64,000 nucleotides of DNA from Pedobacter hartonius (GTDB lineage Bacteria; Bacteroidota; Bacteroidia; Sphingobacteriales; Sphingobacteriaceae): NCBI RefSeq assembly GCF_900107535.1, contig NZ_FNRA01000005.1, forward strand, positions 186,001-250,000. Reading direction: 5' to 3'. Below are positions 42,684 to 52,713 of the stretch, piece after piece. Within the stretch, counting starts at the first letter, position 1. The number at the start of each line of letters is the position of its first letter. Position numbers and translations under genes: made by a program. The notes beneath the pieces were generated by a model. It did not search any database and had not been told where the DNA came from. It saw only the letters and a program-made list of their open reading frames with translations.

Positions 42684-43945
42684 TGGGAGTGAAATTATTT
42701 ACGAAATATAACCGCATTAGCATGGGCGCAATGGCAGTCCTGTTTTTGATAGTGGGTGTGGTTTATGATGTGTTGTTGAGCCAAGTGCTTGTCCATGAGG
42801 TAGACGAAGCGCTGGGCAAATACGAAAATCAGGTACATAAATACGTAAGTAAAAATGATTCGCTACCTATATTTAAGAATTTTGAGGAAGTACAGGTAGA
42901 ATACCGGTTGACAGACCGTTACCGTGAAAAAAAAATCAGACAGGCATTTATTTACAACCGTGACGACCGTAAATCTGAAACTTTTCGCCTGATTGTATTT
43001 TCACAGCGGGTGAATGGTGTCTGGTATGAAATAACGGTGGCAAAACCCCTGGAAGGCACCAAACTGCTGACCAGAACTTTAGTGTACAGCACATTGGTGA
43101 TCCTTTTATTAATGATCAGTATTTCTGTTTTGCTGAACCGCTCAATTCTGAAAAAATTATGGCAGCCTTTTTACAAGTCGATGAATGAAATGAAGGGGTT
43201 TAAACTGGGCAGCCAGCAGGAGCCTGTATTGCCTGAAACTGATATTGAAGAGTTTTCCATGATGAACGCTATTCTTTCCGGCACGATCAGCGGGGCGAAA
43301 AATGATTACCGGATATTGAAAGAATTTACGGAGAATGCTTCACATGAAATCCAGACTCCGCTGGCTATCATCCGCTCCAAGCTGGACCTGGTCATTCAGG
43401 ATGAAGGTTTGTCAGAAGGGCAAAGTGATAGCCTGAAAAGTGCTTTCGCAGCAGTTAGCCGGCTATCAAGGCTTAACCAGTCGTTGCTCCTGCTTGCAAA
43501 AATAGAAAACCAGCAATTTACTTATGTTGAACAGATCAATCTGAAAGACAAACTTGATGAAAAACTGCAGCAGTTCAACGAATTTTGGGATGGTAACCAC
43601 ATTACGGTGATCACCGATCTTCAGGACGCCGGCATTACGGCCAATCCTGAACTGATCGATATTTTATTAAATAACCTTTTGAGCAATTCCGGCAGGCATA
43701 ATGCTGAAAATGGAAAGATATTGATTACGCTGATACCGGGAAAACTTGAAATTGCAAATACCGCAAAACAGCACAGCCTGGATACAAAAAGACTATTTGA
43801 CCGTTTTTATAAAGAATCGCAATACAGTAAATCTAACGGGCTTGGCCTGTCCATCGTTAAACAAATCTGTGAACATTCCGGATTAAACATAAGGTACGCC
43901 TTCGCAGATCAAAAGCACGTATTTACATTTGAATGGGCTGTTTAA
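42683..43945 (+). CDS. Sensor histidine kinase
   Basis: A 420-residue kinase with two membrane helices (about 15-35 and 132-152) around a 95-residue periplasmic domain. The HisKA motif is A-S-H-E-I-Q-T-P-L (His221), followed by N-box L-L-N-N-L-L-S-N-S and G-box N-G-L-G-L-S-I-V. It lacks an obvious HAMP domain between helix two and HisKA. It is encoded with the OmpR-type regulator just upstream and should phosphorylate it. The signal is probably an envelope cue, judging from the following genes (inference). Confidence 0.94.
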   Translation: MGVKLFTKYNRISMGAMAVLFLIVGVVYDVLLSQVLVHEVDEALGKYENQVHKYVSKNDSLPIFKNFEEVQVEYRLTDRYREKKIRQAFIYNRDDRKSETFRLIVFSQRVNGVWYEITVAKPLEGTKLLTRTLVYSTLVILLLMISISVLLNRSILKKLWQPFYKSMNEMKGFKLGSQQEPVLPETDIEEFSMMNAILSGTISGAKNDYRILKEFTENASHEIQTPLAIIRSKLDLVIQDEGLSEGQSDSLKSAFAAVSRLSRLNQSLLLLAKIENQQFTYVEQINLKDKLDEKLQQFNEFWDGNHITVITDLQDAGITANPELIDILLNNLLSNSGRHNAENGKILITLIPGKLEIANTAKQHSLDTKRLFDRFYKESQYSKSNGLGLSIVKQICEHSGLNIRYAFADQKHVFTFEWAV

Positions 43946-44029
43946 AGCGACGGGTTTACCAGCCATAACTGGCCTCTACAGAAACTCTACAGATTTATAT
44001 GGTTTTTTTGCCTGCAGACGACCTACATA

Positions 44030-46480
44030 ATGAGATACTTATTTACCTGCCTGTTCATTACCTGTTTTTATTTCGGGGCTATGGCCCAAAAGCAAACCCT
44101 TACCGGAACTATATTTTTGAAAGTTATAGATGCTGATACTAAGCTTCCTGTAGATTATGCCACTATATATGTCTATCCGCAGGGGAGCCAGACCATTATG
44201 AAGACAGGAACTTCTGATGCCAAAGGTTCTTTTTCTATCGGTAAGCTGCCCTATGGGGAGTACAGGATCAGCATTGGATTTATGGGATACCGGGCCTATA
44301 GTGCAGATCATATTATGATCAGCCGGCAAAAACCGGTGGTGGCGCTGCAGGGTCTGCTATTGAGGTCCTCAGAGAAGGTATTAAATATGGTAAACATTAC
44401 GGCCCAGACACCCGCTGTTCAGAATAAGATGGATAAACTGGTTTATGATCCCGCAAATGACCTGAGTGTCCAGGGAGGAACGGCGATCGATGTATTAAAG
44501 AAGGTGCCCACGCTCACCGTAGATATTGATGGTAATATTGAGCTACTGGGCAGTCCGGGGATTAATTTCCTGATCAACGGCAAACCATCCAGTATTTTTG
44601 GTGCGAGCCTGAACGATGCGCTGGCCTCTATTCCGGCGAGCCAGATCAAAAACATAGAGGTGATCTCTAATCCGGGAGCCAGGTATGATGCACAGGGTAC
44701 GGGTGGTGTAATCAATATTGTATTGAAAGATAATAAGGTAAGCGGGGTAAACGGAACAGTGAACCTTTCTGCAGGAACCAGGCTCAGCAATGGTTCCTTT
44801 AATCTGAATGCCAGAAAGAACAGCTTTGGCGTAAATACTTTTTTCAGTGGCAATGTACAACACAGTACCACTTCATTAAACGATAAGCGCCTCACGAACA
44901 GTGATCAAGTTGACTTGCTTCAGCAGAACGGCTACAGCAGGGTAAAAAGGAACGGTTATCAGACAGGTATTGGAGTTGACTGGAATGTGACTGCTAAAGA
45001 TAACCTAAGGGCTTCGGTAGGATATAACAGGACAAGCAATAACAGTGTGGATGCGGCAAGCCAGATACAAACTTCATTTGGAAGTGATGGTTTACCTTTA
45101 TATGTAAACTCCAACCGTAATGCAAGTACTGATGTCAACGGAAATACCCTTCAATGGAGCCTGAACTACAAGAAAAAATTTGCGAAAGAAAGCCAGGAGT
45201 TTAGTTTTCTATACCAGTCGGACGTAAATACCAATCATTCCGGTTTCAGCCAGATGCAGGATGATATCAACCCTGTATCTCCGGCAACCGGTGCCAGCAG
45301 CAATAGCCCCGGTAAAGTAAGGGAAACTGGTTTTGAGTTGAATTATACACAGCCGTTATCGGAAAATTTCATGATAGAGACCGGCGGAAAGGCATTTCTT
45401 AGAACAATCAGCAGTGTTGTGGATGCACAGCTGTATAATGCAGGGGCACAATCCTATGTTCCTGATCCGCTGCAATCCTATAACTTTAAATATAACCGGA
45501 ATATTTTCGCTTATTATCTGTCGGCTTCCTTCAAAGTTTTTAATGCACTGGATGTGAAAGCAGGGGCAAGGTATGAATATACAGTCAACCATACAGACTT
45601 TGCCAATACGGTCATTCCAAATTTTGGATCCCTAAATCCGTCAGTGGTGATCTCTCATCAGATTGATGAAACACAACTCGTCAAAGCCAGTTACAGCCGC
45701 CGCCTCGAACGTGCTGATTATGACGAGCTCAACCCCTTTGTGAATCGTAGTGACCCTTATAATATATCTTCGGGTAATCCGGCCCTTAAGGCAGAGATCG
45801 GGAATAACTTTGAAATAGGCTACAGCAAATCTTTTCAAAACGGCGCTTCGGTAAATGTTACTGCTTTTTACAGGCATAATGGTGACGATATCAAGACGTT
45901 TACAGATTTCTATCCTACCTATCCGGAAGGGGAGATCACCTATACCAATGTCTCTTATACCAGCAGGATCAATACTGGCGGAGAGAACAGGTATGGCACT
46001 AATTTATATGCAAGTATACCCCTGAGCAGCAACCTTACACTACGGTCAAACATGCTCATTTCTCATAAGGCGATCATCTTTAATTATAAGGGGCTGGACC
46101 AGAATACCGATGGGATGGAATACCGGATGAACCTGAATGTGGCTTACCAGTTTCCCAAAGATTTATCTGCAGAGGTTTTTGGAAATTACAATTCGCCAAA
46201 GGTGGGTATTCAGGGTACCAACGCTTCTTTTATCTACTATACGATGGCGTTACGTAAACAGTTCCTGAATAAAAAAGCGAGCATCGGGCTGAGTGCGACA
46301 GATCCGTTTAATAAATATATTAATCAGAACGCCACTATTATTCAGGCTGGTAACAGGCAGTATAGCTTAAGACGGGTGCCCTACCGTTCATTTGGAATTA
46401 CCTTTAGCTATAAGTTTGGCAACCTGAAGTTTGATCACAAAGAGGAGCCTGCGAAAGATCCGGAGATTCCATCATTATAG
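44030..46480 (+). CDS. TonB-dependent receptor-like outer-membrane barrel protein (OMP_b-brl_3 type)
   Basis: An 816-residue outer-membrane protein. Signal peptide ends A-M-A-Q. A carboxypeptidase-regulatory domain (about 22-105) precedes a plug-like segment (D-K-L-V-Y-D-P-A-N-D-L-S, then A-I-D-V-L-K-K-V-P-T-L-T-V-D-I-D-G-N-I) and a large barrel ending G-I-T-F-S-Y-K-F-G-N-L-K-F with a short tail. The R-Y-D-A-Q-G-T-G-G-V-I-N-I motif is typical of this group, which often follows two-component systems in Bacteroidota. Ligand unknown. It lies 84 bases after the kinase. Confidence 0.9.
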   Translation: MRYLFTCLFITCFYFGAMAQKQTLTGTIFLKVIDADTKLPVDYATIYVYPQGSQTIMKTGTSDAKGSFSIGKLPYGEYRISIGFMGYRAYSADHIMISRQKPVVALQGLLLRSSEKVLNMVNITAQTPAVQNKMDKLVYDPANDLSVQGGTAIDVLKKVPTLTVDIDGNIELLGSPGINFLINGKPSSIFGASLNDALASIPASQIKNIEVISNPGARYDAQGTGGVINIVLKDNKVSGVNGTVNLSAGTRLSNGSFNLNARKNSFGVNTFFSGNVQHSTTSLNDKRLTNSDQVDLLQQNGYSRVKRNGYQTGIGVDWNVTAKDNLRASVGYNRTSNNSVDAASQIQTSFGSDGLPLYVNSNRNASTDVNGNTLQWSLNYKKKFAKESQEFSFLYQSDVNTNHSGFSQMQDDINPVSPATGASSNSPGKVRETGFELNYTQPLSENFMIETGGKAFLRTISSVVDAQLYNAGAQSYVPDPLQSYNFKYNRNIFAYYLSASFKVFNALDVKAGARYEYTVNHTDFANTVIPNFGSLNPSVVISHQIDETQLVKASYSRRLERADYDELNPFVNRSDPYNISSGNPALKAEIGNNFEIGYSKSFQNGASVNVTAFYRHNGDDIKTFTDFYPTYPEGEITYTNVSYTSRINTGGENRYGTNLYASIPLSSNLTLRSNMLISHKAIIFNYKGLDQNTDGMEYRMNLNVAYQFPKDLSAEVFGNYNSPKVGIQGTNASFIYYTMALRKQFLNKKASIGLSATDPFNKYINQNATIIQAGNRQYSLRRVPYRSFGITFSYKFGNLKFDHKEEPAKDPEIPSL

Positions 46481-46634
46481 ATCAGCAAAGACAGCGCTAA
46501 ATTTACCTGCGGCAGAATTTACTGATCTTCGGAGAAAAAGATTTTTGAGGTAAAGATTCATATCGCATCAAAATTCAGAATTTGTACAGAATTGCATAAT
46601 ACCTTTCCTGCTTAATCAATTTTAATGTGTTAAA

Positions 46635-48581
46635 ATGATCTTTAAGGGTAGGTATAGTGTACTGTTTTCGTTCTTTGCAATTTTTATTGTTTGTTCCTTT
46701 TTAGTCAGAACAGGTTTATTAATTGCTTCGTTACCGAAAATACACTTTGGCATTACGGCCATTTTTGAATTGTATGTTCTTGGATTTATATATGATTTTG
46801 CTGTAGCACTATTCATGGTGGCCCTTTTAAATATTTATCTTTTGCTGCTTCCGTCAACATGGACAAACACAAAAGGGCATAAAATTATTACATATACCCT
46901 GTTGTTCCTGTTACTTCTGATCTCTTTTTTCTCCTTTTTTGCGGAGCTCACCTTCTGGCAGGAATTTGAAAGCCGCTTCAATTTTATCGCTGTAGATTAT
47001 CTTATTTACACATATGAAGTAATCAATAATATCAGTGAATCATACCCTTTACCTTTATTGATAGGCGGTGTGATGGCTATGGTGGCGTTGGTGATCTGGC
47101 TGTTTTCCAGAAGGGGAGTATTTGTTGCCGCATTCGGGGGCAATATGCATTTTCGCAAAAGGGCAGTGATCTCAGGAAGTTTACTGTTACTTACGATTGT
47201 CTTTCCGGTGGTATTGAGTAACTCTTTTGCTGAAACAGGAAGCAACAGGTACCAGAATGAACTCTCAAAAGCGGGTATCTATTCCTTTTTCGCTGCTTTT
47301 AAAGAGAACGAACTGAACTTTTATGATTTTTATCCTGTACTCAAAAAGGACATTGCTTATCGCATCATCAGATCCGAGCTTCATGAGGGGAACAGCCGCT
47401 TCCTCAGAAATGGTAATTCCATAAAAAGGGAAATCTCCAATCCCGGACCGGTTTATAAGCCCAATGTGATCATGATCACGGTGGAGAGCCTGAGTGCGGA
47501 TTTTATGAAGCACTTTGGGAATACACAGCAATTGACGCCGGTGCTTGATGCTTTGGCAGATAGCAACCTGCTGTTTACAAATATGTATGCTACAGGTACC
47601 AGAACAGTACGCGGTATGGAGGCTTTAACCTTGTCTACCCCGCCAACGCCAGGAAACAGTATTGTAAGAAGAAAAGGAAATGAAAATCTGAATACCGTGG
47701 GATATATTTTCGGGCAGCAGGGCTACCACCGTACGTTTTATTATGGCGGGGACGGCTATTTTGATAATATGAACGAATACTTCGGAAGTAATGGTTTTGA
47801 CATTACCGACCGGGGAAGAAACATTAAAATGGGAGATAGTTACCTTACCAAAAGGACTATAATCGAAGACAGGCAGGTACATTTTGAAAATGCATGGGGA
47901 ATAAGTGATGAGGACCTGTATGATGCCGTGCTGCGGGGTTCTGATTTGCAATATAAAGAGGGCAAACCTTTTTACGATTTTGTGATGACCACATCGAACC
48001 ATCGCCCCTTCACTTATCCATCAGGAGAGATCAATCAGGCTTCGGGTAGCGGCCGGGAAGGTGCTGTACGTTATACAGATTATGCTATCGGGAAATTTAT
48101 TGAACACCTGAAGCTAAAGCCCTGGTTCAGGAATACTGTTGTGATTATCGTTGCTGATCATTGTGCATCCAGTGCGGGAAAGAACGAAATTGATATCAGC
48201 AAGTATCATATCCCGTGTATCATTCTTAATCTTCCGCGGGAGCGTAAGCAGGCGATCACAAAAATGTGCTCCCAGATAGATCTTTATCCGACGTTGTTTG
48301 GTTTGCTGGGCTGGACCTATGAAAGTAACCTCTATGGAAAAAATGTTTTGGATACTGCTTATCAGCCCAGGGCGGTACTGGGTACTTATCAAAAGCTTGC
48401 CTACCTGCGCCAGGATAGCCTTGTTATTTTGGGCCCTCAGCAGAAGACGGAAACTTTCATCTATAATAAAGAGAAGAATGAACAGATACCTGCGCATCTG
48501 TCAGCAGCTGTGGTTGAGAAAGCGATTGCTAACTATCAAACTGCCTATGACCTGTTTAAAAACGGCGGTATGCACCAATAA
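46635..48581 (+). CDS. LTA synthase family phosphotransferase
   Basis: A 648-residue membrane enzyme. About five N-terminal helices (residues 10-190) anchor a periplasmic sulfatase-fold domain. Catalytic marks are M-I-T-V-E-S-L-S (metal-binding Glu), A-T-G-T-R-T-V-R-G-M-E-A with the likely nucleophile Thr324, and V-A-D-H-C-A-S-S-A-G near the end. It should transfer a phospho-alcohol group (phosphoglycerol or phosphoethanolamine-like) from a lipid donor to a glycan, protein or lipid acceptor. Together with the PAP2 phosphatase it suggests envelope modification. A small HTH-like gene follows after 28 bases. Confidence 0.92.
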   Translation: MIFKGRYSVLFSFFAIFIVCSFLVRTGLLIASLPKIHFGITAIFELYVLGFIYDFAVALFMVALLNIYLLLLPSTWTNTKGHKIITYTLLFLLLLISFFSFFAELTFWQEFESRFNFIAVDYLIYTYEVINNISESYPLPLLIGGVMAMVALVIWLFSRRGVFVAAFGGNMHFRKRAVISGSLLLLTIVFPVVLSNSFAETGSNRYQNELSKAGIYSFFAAFKENELNFYDFYPVLKKDIAYRIIRSELHEGNSRFLRNGNSIKREISNPGPVYKPNVIMITVESLSADFMKHFGNTQQLTPVLDALADSNLLFTNMYATGTRTVRGMEALTLSTPPTPGNSIVRRKGNENLNTVGYIFGQQGYHRTFYYGGDGYFDNMNEYFGSNGFDITDRGRNIKMGDSYLTKRTIIEDRQVHFENAWGISDEDLYDAVLRGSDLQYKEGKPFYDFVMTTSNHRPFTYPSGEINQASGSGREGAVRYTDYAIGKFIEHLKLKPWFRNTVVIIVADHCASSAGKNEIDISKYHIPCIILNLPRERKQAITKMCSQIDLYPTLFGLLGWTYESNLYGKNVLDTAYQPRAVLGTYQKLAYLRQDSLVILGPQQKTETFIYNKEKNEQIPAHLSAAVVEKAIANYQTAYDLFKNGGMHQ

Positions 48582-48609
48582 TAAATCCCGAAAATAGATA
48601 TTAATTCAT

Positions 48610-48990
48610 ATGAAAGTACAAATTGGAATGCTGATCTGGAAGGAAATGAAAAGTCAGGGGTTTTCTCATGCAAGTTTTGTCAAGATATTACGTGATAAAA
48701 ATGTTTTTCTGAAAAACTTCTTTAACATGGAGACTATTGATGTTAACTCACTCATCCAGATCTCTGCGGTATTAAAGACAAATTTCTTTCAATTTTATGA
48801 GGCTGATGAGCTGATTACACTACTGCGCGGGGACAAAAATACCCATACCATCTCTTCGTTGAATGAGATGGTTGCCACACAGGACAAACTCTTGCTTACA
48901 CTTAAAAAGACAATCAGGCAGCAGGACCATTTAATAGCACAGCTGAAAGAGCAGCATCCTGATGAGGAGTATGAAGATCTTAATATTTAA
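48610..48990 (+). CDS. Small HTH-like protein with C-terminal coiled coil
   Basis: A 126-residue protein of unknown function. Residues 3-65 look like a diverged helix-turn-helix of the XRE type (I-W-K-E-M-K-S-Q-G-F-S-H-A-S-F-V-K-I-L then I-D-V-N-S-L-I-Q-I-S-A-V-L-K-T-N-F-F). Residues 80-115 form a coiled coil (M-V-A-T-Q-D-K-L-L-L-T-L-K-K-T), ending in an acidic tail. It lies between the LTA-synthase-like and PAP2 genes and is co-directional. It may be a local regulator or a dimerising adaptor. Confidence 0.6.
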   Translation: MKVQIGMLIWKEMKSQGFSHASFVKILRDKNVFLKNFFNMETIDVNSLIQISAVLKTNFFQFYEADELITLLRGDKNTHTISSLNEMVATQDKLLLTLKKTIRQQDHLIAQLKEQHPDEEYEDLNI

Positions 48991-49077
48991 TATTACAGGT
49001 GGCTGAAATACAAAGTTTCTCCAGTTTTGTACTGTTACTTTATCTGCATCGCTGCACGCGGGTTTATAAAGAGCATC

Positions 49078-49875
49078 ATGAAGTTATTCCATTCAATTAA
49101 AAGTTACACTATTGTCCTGGCAACATGTTTACCAGGACTCGTTTCCGCTCAGGTTATGCAACCTGAAAAACCGGATTCGGTTTATACCAGGCAAACTTCA
49201 GTAATGAAGATGCGCGGACAAAATCCGCCAACCATCAAGTCCTTTATTGTTCCGGCTGTTCTGGTATCTTATGGATTGTTATCTTTAGGCAATAACGCTA
49301 TCCGGACGCTGGACTTTAGTACCAAAGCAGAAATTCAGGAAGACCATCCTTTGTTTGCGCATCACCTCGATAATTTTACGCAGTACGCCCCAATGGTAGC
49401 TGTTTACGGGTTAAACCTGGCAGGCATAAAGGGCAAGCACGGCATCATTGACCAGACTGCTTTATATATCTTATCATTTGGTATCATGGGCGTTTCTACA
49501 ACAGCCATTAAGCACTTAGCCGATAGGCCGCGTCCTGATGGTTCCAACAACTATTCTTTTCCTTCCGGACATACGGCTAATGCATTTGCGGCGGCAGAGT
49601 TTTTAAATCAGGAGTACCGTGATGTTTCGCCATGGATAGGTTATGCGGGATATACCGTAGCTACGGCGACCGGTGCATTAAGGCTATATAATAACAAGCA
49701 CTGGCTCAGTGATGTGGTAGCAGGAGCAGGAATTGGTATCGCTTCCACCAAGCTCGCTTACCTGATATATCCCCATCTGAGGAAACTGGTGATTGGCAAG
49801 CAGAGTATGCACTATTCAATGGTGCCAACATATCAGCAAAAAGCTGCTGGAATAGCATTTAACGGAACGTTTTAG
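49078..49875 (+). CDS. PAP2 superfamily phosphatase
   Basis: A 265-residue membrane protein from M-K-L-F-H-S with an N-terminal signal or anchor (ending V-S-A-Q). The PAP2 triad is complete: K-H-L-A-D-R-P-R-P (motif 1), P-S-G-H-T-A-N-A-F (motif 2) and R-L-Y-N-N-K-H-W-L-S-D-V (motif 3 with the catalytic His). It should dephosphorylate a lipid phosphate such as undecaprenyl pyrophosphate or phosphatidic acid in the periplasm. It closes the two-component/LTA-synthase-like cluster, followed by a palindrome and a riboswitch for the next unit. An upstream frame from 49027 adds a leader that is unlikely. Confidence 0.9.
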   Translation: MKLFHSIKSYTIVLATCLPGLVSAQVMQPEKPDSVYTRQTSVMKMRGQNPPTIKSFIVPAVLVSYGLLSLGNNAIRTLDFSTKAEIQEDHPLFAHHLDNFTQYAPMVAVYGLNLAGIKGKHGIIDQTALYILSFGIMGVSTTAIKHLADRPRPDGSNNYSFPSGHTANAFAAAEFLNQEYRDVSPWIGYAGYTVATATGALRLYNNKHWLSDVVAGAGIGIASTKLAYLIYPHLRKLVIGKQSMHYSMVPTYQQKAAGIAFNGTF

Positions 49876-49991
49876 AGTTAATGCCGTATGTTAAGCGCAA
49901 TGAAATATTCTAATAATGCTTCCTGCTGTTCTACCAAATATACTATTGGCTGATTTATTTATATAATCTGGAATTTAATAGTACATTCGCC

Positions 49992-50025
49992 TCGAATTAG
50001 TGAGAGCTAGCTGTCACTGATTCGA
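49992..50025. repeat. 34-bp imperfect palindrome upstream of the riboswitch
   Basis: Each 17-base half pairs with the other except at two positions. The centre is AGCTAGCT. It lies 116 bases after the PAP2 stop and about 30 bases before the riboswitch, followed by a T-rich patch (TAGTTCTTTCTT). It may end the upstream transcript or act as an operator. Confidence 0.55.
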
Positions 50026-50051
50026 ATAGTTCTTTCTTAAATTTACATCAA

Positions 50052-50212
50052 CAAGTGAGGGTTCTGCTTAACCGCAGAATAATAGGGAACCATGTGAGAA
50101 TCATGGACTGTCGCGCAACTGTAAGTAACTAAAGTTTTATCAAAAATATCCACTGTTTTTAAAATGGGAAGGATGATAAAATGTTACAAGTCAGGAGACC
50201 TGCCTTTTACTG
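50052..50212 (+). ncRNA. Cobalamin riboswitch
   Basis: The conserved core is clear: AGGGAACCATGTGAGAATCA, then GGACTGTCGCGCAACTGTAA, and the B12 box AGTCAGGAGACCTGCC (50189-50204). The intervening arms have the expected spacing. It lies about 190 bases before a TonB-dependent receptor and should lower expression when adenosylcobalamin is plentiful. The expression platform between 50212 and 50396 is not resolved by eye. Confidence 0.93.
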
Positions 50213-50396
50213 AATTGACAATGCTTTCGCGGTTTGAAGCAAGGATCAAGGTTAAAACAAATGGAACAACTCCTGTTGGGTTGGTGCTGTTTGATATCCT
50301 TATACTTTCCCCTCTGCTTTTCTTTCGTATTGCAAGATTTATGAATGGACAAATTCATTTGAACCACATTACATCTATAGCAGCTACACTTCCTTT

Positions 50397-52661
50397 ATGA
50401 AGAAAACTCTACTCTTATTAGTTCTGATACTCTGTCTTAACACATTGCATGCGCAACAAAAATATGTGCAGGGTAAAATAATTGATAACGGTACCCGATT
50501 GCCCTTAAATGGTATTACCGTTTCCATATATCCCGGAAAGAGAACCGATATTACGGATGAAAGCGGTCATTTTTACATTAAAAATATCACAGTACCGGTT
50601 CAGGCGATATCCGTATCAGGGGTCGGTTATGCAACGAAAGAGATTGCTTTCAGTGATTATAAAAACGGGCAAAGTTTGACGCTGAATCCACAGCAAACCC
50701 AATTGGCTGATGTAGTGATCTCCGGCAATTTGACTAACCCTTACAAAACGATCAGTGAATCTGATATTAAAATGAGAGATATATCCAATTCGCAGGAAGT
50801 GCTGCGTATGGTTCCCGGGTTGTTTATTGGTCAGCATCAGGGAGGCGGTAAAGCCGAACAGATTTTCTTTAGAGGTTTTGATAATGATCATGGTACAGAC
50901 ATCAGCTTGAATGTGGATGGTATGCCTATCAACATGGTTTCACACGCACACGGGCATGGCTATGCGGACAGCCATTTCATTATTCCTGAAACCATTGGAG
51001 GTACTACTTATAAAAAAGGCCCCTATGATGCTGAAAAAGGAGATTTTGCCACTACCGGATTTGTTGATTTTCATACTGCAAATTCAATCAGTAATAATAT
51101 ATTGAGAGTTGAAGGCGGGCAGTTCAATACTTATCGGGTATTGGGTATGCTGAACCTGCTGAACGAAAAAGCAAAGGCGAAAAATCAATCCTGGTACGCT
51201 GCTTCTGAATACAGGTACAGCGATAGCTTTTTTGATCACCCGCAGCATTTTAAGCGTTTCAACTTTTTCACAAAATATCACGGGCAGGTGGCTGAAAAAA
51301 GTTGGCTGACAGTTTCGGCTTCTACGTTATATAGCTCCTGGAATGCTTCCGGACAAATTCCGGAGGATGCAGTAAATGCAGGAATTATTCCATTTTATGG
51401 AGCGGTTGATCCCTTTGAAGGTGGTGTGACATCCAGAACCAATGTGAACATACAATTGCTGACATCAATGGATAACCATGATATCCTAAAGAACCAGCTG
51501 TATTATTCAAGATACAAATTTGATCTGCATACCAATTTTACATTTTTCCTGGCAGATACCCTTAATGGAGATGAGATCAGACAGCGGGAATCCCGAAACC
51601 TGTTTGGTTATAAAGGCAGTTATCATCATGACAGTTATATCGGAAGTACTAAAATAACTACCAACATAGGAATCGATGCAAGGTTTGATGCAACAACAAA
51701 CAGCGAACTTTCACATACAATTGACCGCTTTACTTTAATTGACCCGATAAAACTGGGTGACGTTACAGAATTCAGTGCCGGTGCCTATCTGAATGAGACT
51801 TTCAGGTTTAGTGATCAATTTACGATGAATGCAGGATTAAGGTTCGACCAGTTCTATTACCGTTACAATAACAAGCTTGCCAGTGACAGCACATTAAATG
51901 GCGTAGGCATTTATACCGCACATAACAATATGATCAGTCCTAAGCTCAACTTTTATTACCAGGCAACAGATCAAACGCAGTTCTATTTATTATTTGGTAA
52001 GGGCTTCCACTCTAATGATGCAAGGGTAGTTGTGACCGAAAAAGGAGTGCAAACGCTACCTGCAGTTTATAGCGCTGATTTAGGGACTGTTTTTAAAACT
52101 GCTAAAAACTTGTTGATCAATGCAGCTGTGTGGTATAGCTACCTGCAAAATGAATTTGTGTATGCGGGCGATGGGGGTACAGTAGATTTTAGCGGCCGTA
52201 CGCAGCGTATTGGTATTGACTTTTCTGCCCGCTATCAGCCGCTTAAATCTTTATATTTTGATGCTGATCTGAACTATGCGCACGGACGGGTGCTGGATGA
52301 GCCTGAAGGAGAGAATTATATTCCACTGGCGCCAGTATGGAGCAGCACCGGCGGGGTAACCTATATACTGAAAAATGGATTCAATGGTAGCTTGCGTTAT
52401 CGCTATTTAGGTAGCCGGGCAGCGAATGAAGATTACAGCCTTAAAGCTGAAGGTTATTTTATCAATGATCTGGTGGTCAATTATACCAAATCCAGATATG
52501 AAATTGGCTTAACCGTCAGCAATATTTTTGGTGTAAAATGGAAGGAAACACAATTTGCAACGGAGACGCGGTTAAAAGGACAGGCTCCTGTTAACGGAAT
52601 TGCCTTTACACCAGGAACCAAGTTTGCTTCAATCCTGCACTTAAGTTACTTTTTCAAATAA
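50397..52661 (+). CDS. Riboswitch-controlled TonB-dependent receptor with His-rich plug
   Basis: A 754-residue outer-membrane receptor. Signal peptide ends L-H-A-Q. A carboxypeptidase-regulatory domain (about 22-100) precedes the plug (S-Q-E-V-L-R-M-V-P-G-L-F-I-G-Q-H) with a metal-like patch N-M-V-S-H-A-H-G-H-G-Y-A-D-S-H-F. The barrel ends S-I-L-H-L-S-Y-F-F-K. It takes up a substrate under cobalamin riboswitch control and is followed 52 bases later by a NiCoT/NicO-like permease. Candidates are a cobalt or nickel chelate or a corrinoid; the histidines favour a metal. It differs from classical BtuB proteins by the N-terminal extension. Confidence 0.9.
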   Translation: MKKTLLLLVLILCLNTLHAQQKYVQGKIIDNGTRLPLNGITVSIYPGKRTDITDESGHFYIKNITVPVQAISVSGVGYATKEIAFSDYKNGQSLTLNPQQTQLADVVISGNLTNPYKTISESDIKMRDISNSQEVLRMVPGLFIGQHQGGGKAEQIFFRGFDNDHGTDISLNVDGMPINMVSHAHGHGYADSHFIIPETIGGTTYKKGPYDAEKGDFATTGFVDFHTANSISNNILRVEGGQFNTYRVLGMLNLLNEKAKAKNQSWYAASEYRYSDSFFDHPQHFKRFNFFTKYHGQVAEKSWLTVSASTLYSSWNASGQIPEDAVNAGIIPFYGAVDPFEGGVTSRTNVNIQLLTSMDNHDILKNQLYYSRYKFDLHTNFTFFLADTLNGDEIRQRESRNLFGYKGSYHHDSYIGSTKITTNIGIDARFDATTNSELSHTIDRFTLIDPIKLGDVTEFSAGAYLNETFRFSDQFTMNAGLRFDQFYYRYNNKLASDSTLNGVGIYTAHNNMISPKLNFYYQATDQTQFYLLFGKGFHSNDARVVVTEKGVQTLPAVYSADLGTVFKTAKNLLINAAVWYSYLQNEFVYAGDGGTVDFSGRTQRIGIDFSARYQPLKSLYFDADLNYAHGRVLDEPEGENYIPLAPVWSSTGGVTYILKNGFNGSLRYRYLGSRAANEDYSLKAEGYFINDLVVNYTKSRYEIGLTVSNIFGVKWKETQFATETRLKGQAPVNGIAFTPGTKFASILHLSYFFK

Positions 52662-52713
52662 ATAGTCTGTCCATAAATGAACCTGAACCTACATCTTAAA
52701 CCGAATTTATAAC

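Noticed and set aside
50164-50400. 78-codon frame after the riboswitch core
   Set aside because: It begins inside the riboswitch and overlaps the B12 box, so translation would disturb the RNA fold. It has no conserved domain.
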